From Kaistia geumhonensis (GTDB lineage Bacteria; Pseudomonadota; Alphaproteobacteria; Rhizobiales; Kaistiaceae), in the NCBI RefSeq assembly GCF_030815145.1, contig NZ_JAUSWJ010000001.1:868001-932000 (forward strand): a stretch of 64,000 bases of DNA. The letters are read 5' to 3'. Under the pieces are notes generated by a model that was given only the letters and a program-made list of their open reading frames with translations, did no database searches and was not told the origin of the DNA. The position numbers and the translations under genes were made by a program. Positions 35,889 through 45,574 of the stretch are shown in pieces. The first letter of the stretch is position 1. Each line of letters begins with the position of its first letter.

Positions 35889-36728
35889 ATGTTCCGGCTG
35901 CTCCCCCCGGCCACTCTCGGCGCCCTTATCTTCACCACGATCGCAGCCGCGGCCGCAGCGCCGGTCATAGAGCCGCGTACCCCGAGGGCGCTGACCGAAG
36001 AAGACACCGCCGAGGTGGTTGATTTCATTGTTGGAAATGCCGTCTTCGCGCTCTATCACCAGACCGGCCATCTTCTGATCAACCGCTACGGCGCACAGCC
36101 CAAGGGCATGTCGGAAGAGCGCGCGGCTGATTTCTTCGCGACACTAACACTGCTGGAGCCGCGCTCGGGAACGGGCGACCAGACGCTCGTGGATGCGATC
36201 GACAGCTGGAAGCTCGGCGGGCCGGGTACGCTTTCGATCGTCGCCGACGATGCGGGCCGGCGTAACCCGCACGCGCTGGACGAGACGCGAACCAACGCGC
36301 TCGTCTGCGACATGGTCGGGGCGGATCCCGAGGGCTTCGCCGACATCGCCGAAGCGGCCGGGCTCGACCCCGCAGCGCGGCGGCTTTGCGGGGCGACATG
36401 GAAGCGCGAGCAGGCGGCCTGGAAAGCGGCCGCCAAAGGTCTACCACCGGCGCCTGCGAAGCCGCAGACCTTCGCCGTCGCCTATGAGACGGCGGCACCG
36501 GAGGACGAGACGGCCGCGACAATTCTCGAGGACAATGGCGTGCTCGAAGAAGTCGCCGACAATCTCGCCGAGCGCTTCGCCTTCAAGAACCCGCCGACGC
36601 TTCGGGCGCGCAGTTGCGGCATGGCGTCCACACGGTTCGACGTCGAGGCCAACGAGCTGGTGCTCTGCTACGAGCTCTCGACGCTGCATGCCGAGATGAT
36701 CATGCGCGATATCGAGCAGCGCAACTGA
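35889..36728 (+). CDS. DUF4344 (putative metallopeptidase-like) secreted protein with altered zinc motif
   Basis: A 279-residue protein with a signal peptide (residues 1-24). The region ALYHQTGHLLINRYG followed by MSEERAADFFATLTLL corresponds to the DUF4344 block, where family members have HExGH and a downstream acidic ligand. Here the position of the catalytic glutamate is Gln58 (H57-Q-T-G-H61). The C-terminal NELVLCYEL block is also conserved. Both histidines and the downstream acids (Glu77, Asp81) remain, so metal binding is possible, but normal peptide hydrolysis is doubtful. Its target and location beyond export are unknown. Confidence 0.75.
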   Translation: MFRLLPPATLGALIFTTIAAAAAAPVIEPRTPRALTEEDTAEVVDFIVGNAVFALYHQTGHLLINRYGAQPKGMSEERAADFFATLTLLEPRSGTGDQTLVDAIDSWKLGGPGTLSIVADDAGRRNPHALDETRTNALVCDMVGADPEGFADIAEAAGLDPAARRLCGATWKREQAAWKAAAKGLPPAPAKPQTFAVAYETAAPEDETAATILEDNGVLEEVADNLAERFAFKNPPTLRARSCGMASTRFDVEANELVLCYELSTLHAEMIMRDIEQRN

Positions 36729-36756
36729 CGGTGCACGGCAGGCGACGGCGTCGGTT

Positions 36757-36785
36757 GCATGTTCACTCGCATGTTCACTTGCATG
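36757..36785 (+). repeat. Tandem 12-base repeat upstream of the ABC-F gene
   Basis: Two copies, GCATGTTCACTC and GCATGTTCACTT, plus a third partial copy GCATG, lie head to tail. The array ends 30 bases before the ABC-F start, in the leader region. Confidence 0.7.
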
Positions 36786-36814
36786 GCGGGCTCCGGCACG
36801 GCAGATAGCCGCTC

Positions 36815-38710
36815 ATGCTCCACGTCAACGACCTCACCTATCGCATCGCCGGCCGCACGCTTCTGGAAGGCGCCAGCATCGCGCTGCCCGATGGCGTGAA
36901 GGCGGGCTTCGTCGGGCGCAACGGCGCCGGCAAGACGACGCTGTTCAAGCTCGTGACGGGCGACATCGCGCCCGAAAGCGGGTCGATCGGGCTGCCGCGT
37001 GGCGTACGCATCGGCCAGGTGGCGCAGGAAGCTCCCGGCACCGAGCAGGCGCTGATCGATTTCGTTCTCGCGGCCGATACCGAGCGGCTCGCCCTCCTCG
37101 CCGAGGCCGAGCACGCCACAGACCCGCACCGCATTGCCGAGATCCAGATTCGCCTTGCCGATATCGGCGCCCATGCGGCCGAAGCCCGGGCGGCGACGAT
37201 CCTCTCAGGTCTCGGCTTCGATTCCGAAGCGCAGAAGCGCCCCTGCTCGGCCTTCTCCGGTGGCTGGCGCATGCGCGTCGCTCTCGCCGCGGTCCTCTTC
37301 GCCGAGCCCGACCTGCTGCTTCTCGACGAGCCGACCAACTATCTCGACCTCGAAGGCACGATGTGGCTGGAAAGCTATGTCGCGCGCTATCCGCATACCG
37401 TCTTCCTGATCAGCCACGATCGCGACCTGCTCAACCGGGCCGTCGACATGATCGTGCATCTCGACAACGGCAAGCTCGTCGCCTATCGCGGCGGCTATGA
37501 CAGCTTCGACCGCCAGCGGCGCGAGAAGCAGGCGCTGCAACAGAAGCAGATGAAGAAGCAGGAGGACCAGCGCAAGCACCTGCAATCCTTCATCGACCGC
37601 TTCAAGGCCAAGGCCTCCAAGGCTCGCCAGGCGCAGTCGCGCATGAAGGCGCTGGAGAAGATGCAGCCGATCGCCGCACTGATCGACGAAGAGGTGACGC
37701 CGTTCTCCTTCCCGCCGCCCACGCGCACCCTGGCGCCGCCGATCATCGCGATGGACAATGTCTCGGTCGGCTATGAGGCGGGGAAGCCGATCCTGAAGCG
37801 CCTGGATCTCCGCATCGATACCGAGGACCGCATCGGCCTCCTGGGGGCGAACGGCAACGGCAAGTCGACGCTCGCCAAGCTGATCGCCGGGCGGCTCGAG
37901 CCGATGTCCGGCGCGCTCAGGCGCGCGGACCGCATGGACATCGCCTTCTTCGCGCAGCACCAGCTCGACGACCTGCGGCCGGCCGACAGTGCCGTGCAGC
38001 ATGTGCGACCGCTGATGGGAGATGTCGGCGAGGCGCAGGTGCGGGCGCGGGTCGGCGCCATGGGCTTTCCGACCGCGAAGATGGATACCCCGGCGCGCGA
38101 GCTTTCGGGTGGCGAACGGGCGCGGCTCCTGCTCGGCCTCGCCACATTCCGCGGCACCAACCTGCTGATCCTCGACGAGCCGACCAACCATCTCGACATC
38201 GACAGCCGCGAGGCGCTCGTCCAGGCGCTGAACGACTATCCGGGCGCCGTCATCCTGATCAGCCACGACCGCCACCTGATCGAGGCTTCCGTCGACCGGC
38301 TGCTGCTTGTCGGCAATGGCGGCGTCAGCGACTTCGACGGTGACATGGACGATTATCGCCGCCTCATCGTCTCCGGACCGGACGCCGGCGAGACAAAGCG
38401 GGACGACGAAGGAGAGCGCGGGCCGTCGGCGCAAGAGCGGCGCCGCGAATCCGCCGAGCGCCGTGCCGCGCTCGCCCCGCTGAGGAAGAAGATCAAGGAT
38501 TCCGAGTCCTTGATCGATAAGCTTCAGAAAGAGATTCAGAAGCTGGACGCGTCGCTCGCCGATGGCGACCTCTACGTGAAGGACGCGGCGCGCGCCACCA
38601 AACTCGCCCGCGACCGCGCCGAAGCCGCCCGCCGCCTCGAGTCGGCCGAGGAAAGCTGGCTGGAGATGTCGGCCGAATATGAGGCCGCCAACACCGATCC
38701 CGCGACATGA
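36815..38710 (+). CDS. ABC-F family ATP-binding protein (Uup-like)
   Basis: Cytosolic protein with two ATP-binding cassettes and no membrane domain, 631 residues. The first Walker A is GRNGAGKTT (34-42) with signature FSGGWRMR and LLLLDEPTNYLDL; the second is GANGNGKST (near 345) with LSGGERARLLLG and LLILDEPTNHLDI. A charged linker (residues ~235-290, rich in K/Q) separates them, and a C-terminal coiled coil (ESLIDKLQKEIQKLDASL) completes the Uup/EttA-type layout. ABC-F factors act on the ribosome. The 3' end overlaps the next gene by four bases (ATGA). Confidence 0.93.
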   Translation: MLHVNDLTYRIAGRTLLEGASIALPDGVKAGFVGRNGAGKTTLFKLVTGDIAPESGSIGLPRGVRIGQVAQEAPGTEQALIDFVLAADTERLALLAEAEHATDPHRIAEIQIRLADIGAHAAEARAATILSGLGFDSEAQKRPCSAFSGGWRMRVALAAVLFAEPDLLLLDEPTNYLDLEGTMWLESYVARYPHTVFLISHDRDLLNRAVDMIVHLDNGKLVAYRGGYDSFDRQRREKQALQQKQMKKQEDQRKHLQSFIDRFKAKASKARQAQSRMKALEKMQPIAALIDEEVTPFSFPPPTRTLAPPIIAMDNVSVGYEAGKPILKRLDLRIDTEDRIGLLGANGNGKSTLAKLIAGRLEPMSGALRRADRMDIAFFAQHQLDDLRPADSAVQHVRPLMGDVGEAQVRARVGAMGFPTAKMDTPARELSGGERARLLLGLATFRGTNLLILDEPTNHLDIDSREALVQALNDYPGAVILISHDRHLIEASVDRLLLVGNGGVSDFDGDMDDYRRLIVSGPDAGETKRDDEGERGPSAQERRRESAERRAALAPLRKKIKDSESLIDKLQKEIQKLDASLADGDLYVKDAARATKLARDRAEAARRLESAEESWLEMSAEYEAANTDPAT

Positions 38711-39748
38711 GCGATCGCCGCGCGAGGCCGCATGTGGTCGTCGTGGGAGCCGGCATCGTCGGCGCGTCGATCGCCTGGCATCTCGCGCAGTCCGGTTGCA
38801 GAGTGACGCTCGTGGAGGCGGAAGCCGAAGCGGGGCGCGGCGTCACCGGCCGTGCTTTCGGCTGGATCAACCTCATCCACGGCGATCACTCCAATCGCCG
38901 CGCCCACGATCTGCAAAGGCGGGCGGTGGCGGCGCACGAGGCGCTGGGGGCCCGGCTCCCTGCCGCCTATGCCGGCATGCGGCGTGGCTCGCTCCTCTGG
39001 CTCGGCTCGCCTGCAGAGACCGCGGCGCTCATCGACCGGAAGGCCGCCGCCGGCGCAGACGTGCGTCCGGCCGAGCTTGCCGAAATTGAAAGGCTGGAGC
39101 CGCGGCTGCGCGATGCCCCTGCCCTCGCCGCCTTCTCGCCGTCTGACATGGCGGTCGATGCCGCCGGTCTTTCACAAGCACTCGCGGACGGCGCCGAGGC
39201 GCTCGGTGCCGTCTTCCGTAGAGGCGACACCGTCCGGTCCATTCGCCTCGCGGGCGACAAGGTCACCGGCGTCGAGACCGAAGCGGGCCGTCTCGAGGCC
39301 AACTGCGTCGTGATCGCTGCCGGTCCGGGCACAGCGTCCCTGCTGGAGCCTCTCGGTATCGACATCGCGCTGGAAATTTTCACCGGTGAGGCTGCTCCGC
39401 CTCGCATGCGACGACCGCTTTATTTTCCATATCGTCGATGAGCCGGAACTCGAGATCCGGCAGGCCAGCGACGGAACGCTGCTGCTCCCGCGACCGGCAG
39501 CCGAGAGCGAAGCAGAATCGGTCGATCGCTCGCTTGCCGCGATTGTTGCCCGGTTCGACGTGTCGGCCCCGATCCGGGTCATCGGGTCTTCTATCGGCCG
39601 CCGCCCGATCTTCGCGGATGGTCTGCCGCGCATGGGCTTCGTCGACGGTTTCGAAGGTCTCGCCCTTGCCGCCGGACATCCGGGCGTCATCCTCGCGCCG
39701 TTGATGGGGGCGATGATCGCGGACGCGGTCGAAGCGGCGTTCGGCTGA
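38707..39748 (+). pseudogene. FAD-dependent (DAO-type) oxidoreductase, split by a one-base frameshift
   Basis: The first part (38707-39441 as read) begins with the dinucleotide fold VVVVGAGIVGASIAWHLAQSG and keeps family sequence to about residue 224 (GIDIALEI). It then runs into a foreign frame and stops. The rest, from RLLRLACDDRFIFHIVDEP, continues in another frame to 39748 and includes the C-terminal FAD-binding block AAGHPGVILAPLMG. Removing one T from the TTTT run at 39377-39380 restores an uninterrupted protein through EISPVRLLRLAC, as in glycine-oxidase/D-amino-acid-dehydrogenase relatives. Either a real inactivating mutation or a sequencing error. Confidence 0.85.
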
Positions 39749-39861
39749 CGATCGCGCCGCGACAGGCGAGAGCCGTCTTTTCGGGCGGCGTCCCGCCGCC
39801 TAGAAGGTAGCGACGCAACCTATCGGCCGCACCACCGGGCGATGCAAGGCGAGAGAATGTC

Positions 39862-41007
39862 ATGAGCGAGCACGCCGCCCCGTCGCAGTCGGCCGCCCGG
39901 CGCCGAACCGGCCTCATCGTCAAGCTCGGGTTCCCGCCGCTGGCGCTGGTGCTCGCGCTGCTTCTGCATGCCAGCCACACCGAAATCGGCTCGCTCCCGT
40001 CCGGGATCGCCATCGGCTTTCCGCTTTTCATCATCGCGATCATGGTGGTGACCGTGTTCGTCGTCCTTCGCCATGCCGAGGCTGTAGCCCACCGGGTCGG
40101 CGAGCCGTTCGGCACACTCGTGCTCACCATCGCGGTAACCGCCATCGAGGCGTCGGTGATCGTGTCGATGATGCTGCACGGCAGCAACAACCCGACGCTG
40201 GCGCGCGAATCCGTCTTCTCCACAGTCATGATCGTCTGCGCCGGCGTGGTCGGCATCTGCCTGACGATCGGCGGGCTGCGCCATCGCGAACAGGACCTGA
40301 AACGCCAGGGAACGAGCGCCCTCCTCGCCGTGGTCCTCGCGTTGTCGATGCTGACGCTCGTGCTCCCCGACTACACGCTCGCCGCGCCCGTCGGCAATTT
40401 CTCGACCGTCCAACTCGCACTCGTCAGCCTGCTCTGCCTGCTGCTCTATGGCAGCTTCCTGTTCGCCCAGATGACGCGCCACCGCGAGGATTTCCTCGAC
40501 GCGGCGACGACGTCGCAGCATGGAGGGCATGATCCGCACGCCGCGTCGTCGAGCCTTGTCGTCAGTCTCGTGATGCTGGGCGTCGGACTGCTCGGCATCG
40601 TGCTCCTCGCCGAATATGTCGCAGCCGGCATCGAGCAGGGACTCGCGGCGCTCGAGGTGCCGCAGGCTGATGCGGTGGTCGGCGCGTTCATCGCGACGCT
40701 CGTGCTGCTGCCCGAGTCGATCGCAGCCATCAAGGCATCCTATCGCAACGAGCTCCAGCGCAGCCTCAACATCGCGCTCGGCTCGGCCTGTGCCACGATC
40801 GGACTCACCGTGCCGGTGGTGGCTCTCGCGAGCCTCGTCACTGGCCGCGGCGTCACGCTCGGCCTGGCTCAGGGCGACATCGTCCTGCTCGCCGTCGCCC
40901 TGCTCGTCAGCATGGTGAGCTTCGGCACCGGACGGACAAACGCGCTGACGGGCGGCGTCCACCTCGTCATCTTCGTCGCCTACCTGCTGCTGATCGCCGT
41001 CCCCTGA
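39862..41007 (+). CDS. Calcium/proton exchanger, ChaA family
   Basis: An inner-membrane cation/proton antiporter of 381 residues with about eleven hydrophobic segments in two repeats. The two ion-binding alpha motifs are visible: one around TIAVTAIEASVIVSMML with its membrane glutamate, the other around GAFIATLVLLPESIAAIKAS with Glu in LLPES. A short acidic/His linker (HREDFLDAATTSQHGGHDPH) joins the halves. Expected role: Ca2+ (or Na+, K+) extrusion and pH tolerance. The ATG at 39862 is the first in frame; it follows a 113-base gap after the broken oxidoreductase. Confidence 0.9.
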   Translation: MSEHAAPSQSAARRRTGLIVKLGFPPLALVLALLLHASHTEIGSLPSGIAIGFPLFIIAIMVVTVFVVLRHAEAVAHRVGEPFGTLVLTIAVTAIEASVIVSMMLHGSNNPTLARESVFSTVMIVCAGVVGICLTIGGLRHREQDLKRQGTSALLAVVLALSMLTLVLPDYTLAAPVGNFSTVQLALVSLLCLLLYGSFLFAQMTRHREDFLDAATTSQHGGHDPHAASSSLVVSLVMLGVGLLGIVLLAEYVAAGIEQGLAALEVPQADAVVGAFIATLVLLPESIAAIKASYRNELQRSLNIALGSACATIGLTVPVVALASLVTGRGVTLGLAQGDIVLLAVALLVSMVSFGTGRTNALTGGVHLVIFVAYLLLIAVP

Positions 41008-41015
41008 CCCGCGCT

Positions 41016-41465
41016 TCAGGCACGCTTCTCCCAGCGACCGCTCGATCCCTGCTGCCAGTAGGTGGCGGCGTGACCCTCGGTCTTCGCGCGCCGCCAGTCC
41101 TGACGGGCCTTCTCGATCGCGTCCGGATCGCTGCCGTCGAAGATCAGCACGACGCGGTCGAAGGGCGCCGCCGCGCCGAGCGGGGCGCCATCGACCGCGA
41201 AGCGCACGGTAGCGCCGTTCGGATTGGAGCCGTCGGTCGCGAGGACGATCGGGTGCAGCGGTGCATTGGCGTCGCTGGCGAGACCGTGCGGCAGGAACGA
41301 TTCCTCCCGCCAAGTCCACAGCATCGCATCGAGCGCCTCGACCCGTTCGCGCGACCCGGCCTCGACCACGACCTTCCAGCCGCGCTCGAGGCATTTCTCG
41401 AGGAGCGGCGGGAGCACCGCATCGAGCGGTTGCCTTTCGAGGTGATAGAACAGCACCTCGCTCAT
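41016..41465 (-). CDS. holC: DNA polymerase III subunit chi
   Basis: The chi subunit links the clamp-loader complex to single-strand binding protein. The 149-residue product starts MSEVLFYHLERQPLDAVLPPL; VLATDGSNPNGA and RVVLIFDGSDPDAIEKARQDW are the alphaproteobacterial HolC core. It follows pepA by 10 bases on the same strand, an arrangement found throughout alphaproteobacteria. Its stop is eight bases from the convergent exchanger gene. Confidence 0.93.
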   Translation of the reverse strand: MSEVLFYHLERQPLDAVLPPLLEKCLERGWKVVVEAGSRERVEALDAMLWTWREESFLPHGLASDANAPLHPIVLATDGSNPNGATVRFAVDGAPLGAAAPFDRVVLIFDGSDPDAIEKARQDWRRAKTEGHAATYWQQGSSGRWEKRA

Positions 41466-41475
41466 GGCGCCGCGC

Positions 41476-42996
41476 TCACGCCTCGTGATTGTCGGCGACG
41501 AAGCGGTCCAGCAGGCGAACGCCCCAGCCCGATGCCCAGGAGCGGTTGGTCTCGGACTGCGGCGAGCCCATGGCCGTGCCGGCGATATCGAGATGTGCCC
41601 AGGGGGTGCCGTCCTTCACGAAGCGCTTCAGGAACTGCGCCGCCGTCACGGAGCCGCCGTCGCGACCGCCGGTGTTCTTGATGTCCGCGAACTTCGATTC
41701 GATCTGCTTGTCATAGGCTGGGCCGAGCGGCATCCGCCAGACCTTCTCGCCGGTCGCGAGGCCGGCGGCCAGCAGCTGCCCGGCGAGCGCATCGTCGCTC
41801 GCGAAGAGACCGGCATGGTCATGGCCGAGCGCGACGATGATGGCGCCGGTCAGGGTCGCGAGATCGACGATGAGGCTCGGCTCGTAGGTCTTCTGCACGT
41901 ACCAGAGGGCATCGGCGAGGACGAGCCGGCCTTCCGCATCAGTATTGATGATCTCGATGGTCGTGCCCGAGGCCGCCTCTACGATATCGCCCGGGCGCTG
42001 CGCGTTGCCGTCCGGCATGTTCTCGACGAGGCCGATGATGCCGACGACATTCGCCTTGGCCTTGCGGCTTGCCAGCGCGTGCATAAGGCCGACGACCGCC
42101 GCGGCGCCGCCCATGTCGCCCTTCATGTCCTCCATGCCGCCGGCCGGCTTGATCGAGATGCCGCCGGTATCGAACACGACGCCCTTGCCGACGAAGGCGA
42201 CCGGCTTCGACGCGGCCTTGTCGCCATCCTTGCCGTCCTTCAGCCCGTTCCAGTGCATGGCAACCAGGCGCGGCGGCCGCACCGAACCCTGCGCGACGCC
42301 GAGCAGCGCCCGCATGCCGAGCTTCTTCATCTGCTTCTCGGTCAGCACCTCGATAGCGACGCCGAGATCGGCGAGCGCCTCGGCCTTGGCGGCGAATTCG
42401 AGCGTGCCGAGCACATTGGCCGGCTCGTTGACGAGATCGCGGGCGAGGACGACGCCCTCGGCCACCGCAGCCCGCGCGGGCCAGAGCTTCTTCGCCTTGC
42501 CGGCCTCGGGGCCGACGATAGCGAGCGCAGGCGGCGCCTTGGCAGCCGAATCATCGTCCTTGGCGCGGCTGCGATAGCGATCGAATGCATAGGCGCGGAG
42601 ACTCGCTCCAAGGCCGATCTCGGTGAGCTCGGCCGGCGAAACATCGACGCCATCGGGGCGCTCCGCGATCAGCGTCGCCGTCTCGCCCTTGCGCAGCGCA
42701 CCCATGATCGTGCCGCCGAGGCGCGACCAGTCGAGCTCCTTAAGCTCGCCCGCCTTGCCGAGGCCGACCACGACCAGTCGCGCGGCGCCGATGCCCGCCG
42801 GCGCCAGGAGATCGAGAGTCGCGAGAAGCTTGCCCTTGTATTCGGCCGAGGCGGCCGCGCGCGTCACGAGATCGCCGATTCCGAGCGCAGTTGCGGCCGA
42901 GCCGAGGGCGAGCGTGTGGTCCGTGAGCACGACTAGCGTGCCGCCTTCTGCGGCGGGAGCGGATTTCGAGAATGTGATCGAGGGACGGCTGGACAT
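41476..42996 (-). CDS. pepA: Leucyl aminopeptidase
   Basis: M17 family zinc/manganese exopeptidase of 506 residues, removing N-terminal leucine and other residues in the cytosol; in some bacteria also a DNA-binding regulator. Metal and catalytic blocks: [29 protein letters not shown], and the family signature [14 protein letters not shown]. The N-terminal ~170 residues are the usual macro-like domain. It is divergent from lptF across a 286-base region and is followed by holC. Confidence 0.96.
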   Translation of the reverse strand: MSSRPSITFSKSAPAAEGGTLVVLTDHTLALGSAATALGIGDLVTRAAASAEYKGKLLATLDLLAPAGIGAARLVVVGLGKAGELKELDWSRLGGTIMGALRKGETATLIAERPDGVDVSPAELTEIGLGASLRAYAFDRYRSRAKDDDSAAKAPPALAIVGPEAGKAKKLWPARAAVAEGVVLARDLVNEPANVLGTLEFAAKAEALADLGVAIEVLTEKQMKKLGMRALLGVAQGSVRPPRLVAMHWNGLKDGKDGDKAASKPVAFVGKGVVFDTGGISIKPAGGMEDMKGDMGGAAAVVGLMHALASRKAKANVVGIIGLVENMPDGNAQRPGDIVEAASGTTIEIINTDAEGRLVLADALWYVQKTYEPSLIVDLATLTGAIIVALGHDHAGLFASDDALAGQLLAAGLATGEKVWRMPLGPAYDKQIESKFADIKNTGGRDGGSVTAAQFLKRFVKDGTPWAHLDIAGTAMGSPQSETNRSWASGWGVRLLDRFVADNHEA

Positions 42997-43282
42997 GCGG
43001 TGGGGCTTTCGCGAAGGCAGGGCGTCGCGGCAACACTTGGCCGCGAGATGAAGGCGGCACTTTGGCGCCGCCGCCGGCTCTATGGCAAGTGCCGGCGGAT
43101 CGGGCTAGACGTTTACCTTTCGCTAAGGATGTTCCTTGGCCGATCGTTTACCGCGATGGTTCAGGCATGAGGATGATGGCAGGCGCGCCTAAGGGGTCCG
43201 GAAGAGTACCGGCTCAATTCCGCCGCGCTTCGCTCGATAGTGCGACCGCGAACCGACCGGGACCGGGACGATCGATGCTGGA
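42997..43282. other. Divergent promoter region of pepA and lptF
   Basis: 286 bases without a gene. It must carry start signals for both directions. The only notable element is TTTA-CCTTTCG-CTAA at 43112-43126, which resembles a degenerate CtrA site (consensus TTAA-N7-TTAA), and a second TTTACC at about 43147. Both are weak matches. Confidence 0.4.
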
Positions 43283-44455
43283 ATGACGCTGATCGGGCGA
43301 TACATCTTCAAGCGGATGCTGGCGGCAGCGATGCTCAGCCTCGGCGGCCTCGCGGGCACGGTCTGGCTGAGCCAGGCCTTGCGCGAGCTCAACCTCGTCA
43401 CCACGCAGGGCCAGAGCTTCGTCACCTTCGCGCAGGTCTCAGCCCTGATCTTTCCGGGCCTTCTGCTTATCGTCTGCCCCGTCGGCGTCCTGATCGGCGT
43501 CATCTACACGCTCAACCAGCTCAATGCCGATTCCGAGCTCGTGATCATCAATGCGAGCGGAGCCTCGCCGGTGACCCTGCTGAAGCCGGCGCTGCTGCTC
43601 GGCACCATCGGCATGATCCTCGTCGGCACGATGTCTCTCTATCTCGTGCCGCGCTCGCTGCAGGCGGCGCGCGAGATGATCACCAACATCAACAGCGACT
43701 TCGTCTCCACCTTCATCCAGGAGGGCACCTTCGTCCAGATCGGCGACGACCTCGTCTTCCACATCCGCGACCGCAAGCCCGACGGCGTGCTGGAAGGCAT
43801 CTTCATCCAGGACGAACGCGACAAGACGCAGAGCACCGTCTATGTGGCCGGCCAGGGAATCATCCTCAAGAACCCGCTCGGCACCTTCCTCGTGATGCGC
43901 AACGGAACGATCCAGCAGCGCTCCGTCGAGAAGGGCTCGATGTCGATCATCCAGTTCGAATCCTACGCCTTCGACATGTCGACCTTCGGCGGAGGCGGGG
44001 CGCTCCCGGCCTTCAACGCCGCGGAGCGAAGCACCTCGTATCTGCTGTCGCCCGACATCAACGACGAGGAATACCAGAAGCGCCCCAGCGCCTTCACCGC
44101 CGAGCTGCATGATCGCCTCTCCTCGCCGCTCTACACGCTGCTCTTCGCCCTTCTTCCGGTCATGGCGCTCGGCCAGGCCCAGACGACCCGACAGGGACGC
44201 GGCGTCCTGATTCTCTCGACCGTGCTGCTCGCGACCGGCATCCGCGTCGGCGGCCTGATCGTCGCGGGAATCGCGGCCAATCACGTGATCCTGGTGCCAC
44301 TGCTCTACGTCATTCCGCTGGGCGCCATCGCCGTCGCCCTGTTCGCGGCGATGAGGGGCTACCGCTTCGCCGCGTCCGAGGGCATCGGCTCGGCCGTGGC
44401 GGAGCTGGCGCAACGCCTCGTTCCGAGGCGCCAGACCGCCGGTGGGCGGGCGTGA
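43283..44455 (+). CDS. lptF: LPS export ABC transporter permease LptF
   Basis: Inner-membrane permease of the Lpt complex, which extracts lipopolysaccharide from the membrane with LptB and LptG. The 390 residues comprise three N-terminal membrane helices (starting MTLIGRYIFKRMLAAAML), a periplasmic beta-jellyroll domain (about 130-275) and three C-terminal helices (LLFALLPVMALG onward). The coupling-helix region NQLNADSELVIINASGAS is typical of LptF. It is 15 bases ahead of lptG in an operon that runs through rsmA. Confidence 0.95.
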   Translation: MTLIGRYIFKRMLAAAMLSLGGLAGTVWLSQALRELNLVTTQGQSFVTFAQVSALIFPGLLLIVCPVGVLIGVIYTLNQLNADSELVIINASGASPVTLLKPALLLGTIGMILVGTMSLYLVPRSLQAAREMITNINSDFVSTFIQEGTFVQIGDDLVFHIRDRKPDGVLEGIFIQDERDKTQSTVYVAGQGIILKNPLGTFLVMRNGTIQQRSVEKGSMSIIQFESYAFDMSTFGGGGALPAFNAAERSTSYLLSPDINDEEYQKRPSAFTAELHDRLSSPLYTLLFALLPVMALGQAQTTRQGRGVLILSTVLLATGIRVGGLIVAGIAANHVILVPLLYVIPLGAIAVALFAAMRGYRFAASEGIGSAVAELAQRLVPRRQTAGGRA

Positions 44456-44470
44456 CGCGATGGTGACGCC

Positions 44471-45574
44471 ATGACCAGTAATCACACGCTCGCGCTCTAT
44501 TTCGCCCGGCGATTCGCGAAGATGGCGCTCGTCATCTTCCTGGTGGTGTTCGTTCTCATCGCCTTCATCGACTACCTCGAGCTGGCGCGGCGAGCCGTGC
44601 AGCGGTCGAATTTCGATGCGCTCATCTATCTCGCGGTCTCGCTGACGCGCGTGCCGACGGTGGTCGAGCGAGCACTGCCCTTCACGGTGCTCTTCGCCGC
44701 GATGGCGAGCTTCGTCCTCGCCAACCGCCAGCTCGAGCTGGTGGTCGCGCGCGCCTCGGGCGTGTCCGCCTGGGGCTTCGTGCTACCGGCGGCCGTCGTC
44801 GCGCTCGTGTTCGGCATCTTCGCGACGACGGTGTTCAATCCCGCCGCGACGGCGCTGAAGGAAGAATCGATTGCCATCCTCAACCGGGTCGGCGACGGAC
44901 CGCTGACGCTCGAGAGCGCGACCAACCAGCAGAACAAGCCGATCTGGATCCGGCAGTCGGGACCGGACGGCAATTCAATTCTCGGCGCCAAGAACAGCTA
45001 CAATCGCGGCCTGTCGCTTTCAGGCGTCTCCGCCTTCGTGTTTGGAGAGAGCGGCGCGCTCGACCACCGCATCGACGCTCGCACTGCACAATATTCCGGT
45101 GGAGAGTGGATCTTCCGCAACGGCACGATCACACGGTCCGGCGCTGTTCCCCAGCCCTTCGACGAGACCCGGCTCGCCACCGATCTCGGGCCCAACCAAG
45201 TGTCGCAGCAGCTGGCCGACCCGCAGACGCTCTCTTTCTGGTCCTTGCCGCAATTCATTGATATCTCTGAGAAAGCCGGCGTTCCGAGCAGCGGTTACGA
45301 GATGCGCTTCCAGTCGCTTCTCGCCCAGCCGCTGCTCTTCATGGCCATGGTTCTCGTGGCGGCGACGGTGTCGCTCCGCTTCTCCCGATCGCGTGATCTC
45401 GGGCAGGTGATTCTGACTGGCGTGGTCGTGGGCTTCGTGCTTTATGTGGTCACAGAATTGGCGATTGGCCTCGGCAGGAGCGGGGTCGTTGCACCGGTGA
45501 TCGCGGCATGGTTTCCTTCCATCGTCGCGTCGCTGGCGAGTGTCACCGTGTTGCTGTATCGGGAGGACGGATGA
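44471..45574 (+). CDS. lptG: LPS export ABC transporter permease LptG
   Basis: Partner permease of LptF, 367 residues, with the same layout: N-terminal helices (ARRFAKMALVIFLVVFVLIAF), NRQLELVVARASGVSAWGF coupling region, periplasmic jellyroll (about 115-260) and C-terminal helices (PLLFMAMVLVAATVSLRF). Together they feed LPS into the LptA bridge. Its stop overlaps the ATG of lptD (ATGA), so inner- and outer-membrane parts of the export machine are translated in fixed order. Confidence 0.95.
   Translation: MTSNHTLALYFARRFAKMALVIFLVVFVLIAFIDYLELARRAVQRSNFDALIYLAVSLTRVPTVVERALPFTVLFAAMASFVLANRQLELVVARASGVSAWGFVLPAAVVALVFGIFATTVFNPAATALKEESIAILNRVGDGPLTLESATNQQNKPIWIRQSGPDGNSILGAKNSYNRGLSLSGVSAFVFGESGALDHRIDARTAQYSGGEWIFRNGTITRSGAVPQPFDETRLATDLGPNQVSQQLADPQTLSFWSLPQFIDISEKAGVPSSGYEMRFQSLLAQPLLFMAMVLVAATVSLRFSRSRDLGQVILTGVVVGFVLYVVTELAIGLGRSGVVAPVIAAWFPSIVASLASVTVLLYREDG

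Noticed and set aside
39820-41394. A 524-codon open frame antisense to the ChaA-type exchanger
   Set aside because: The product is a low-complexity His/Asp/Glu/Arg-rich sequence, typical of the reverse of a membrane-protein gene; the plus-strand gene is clearly real.
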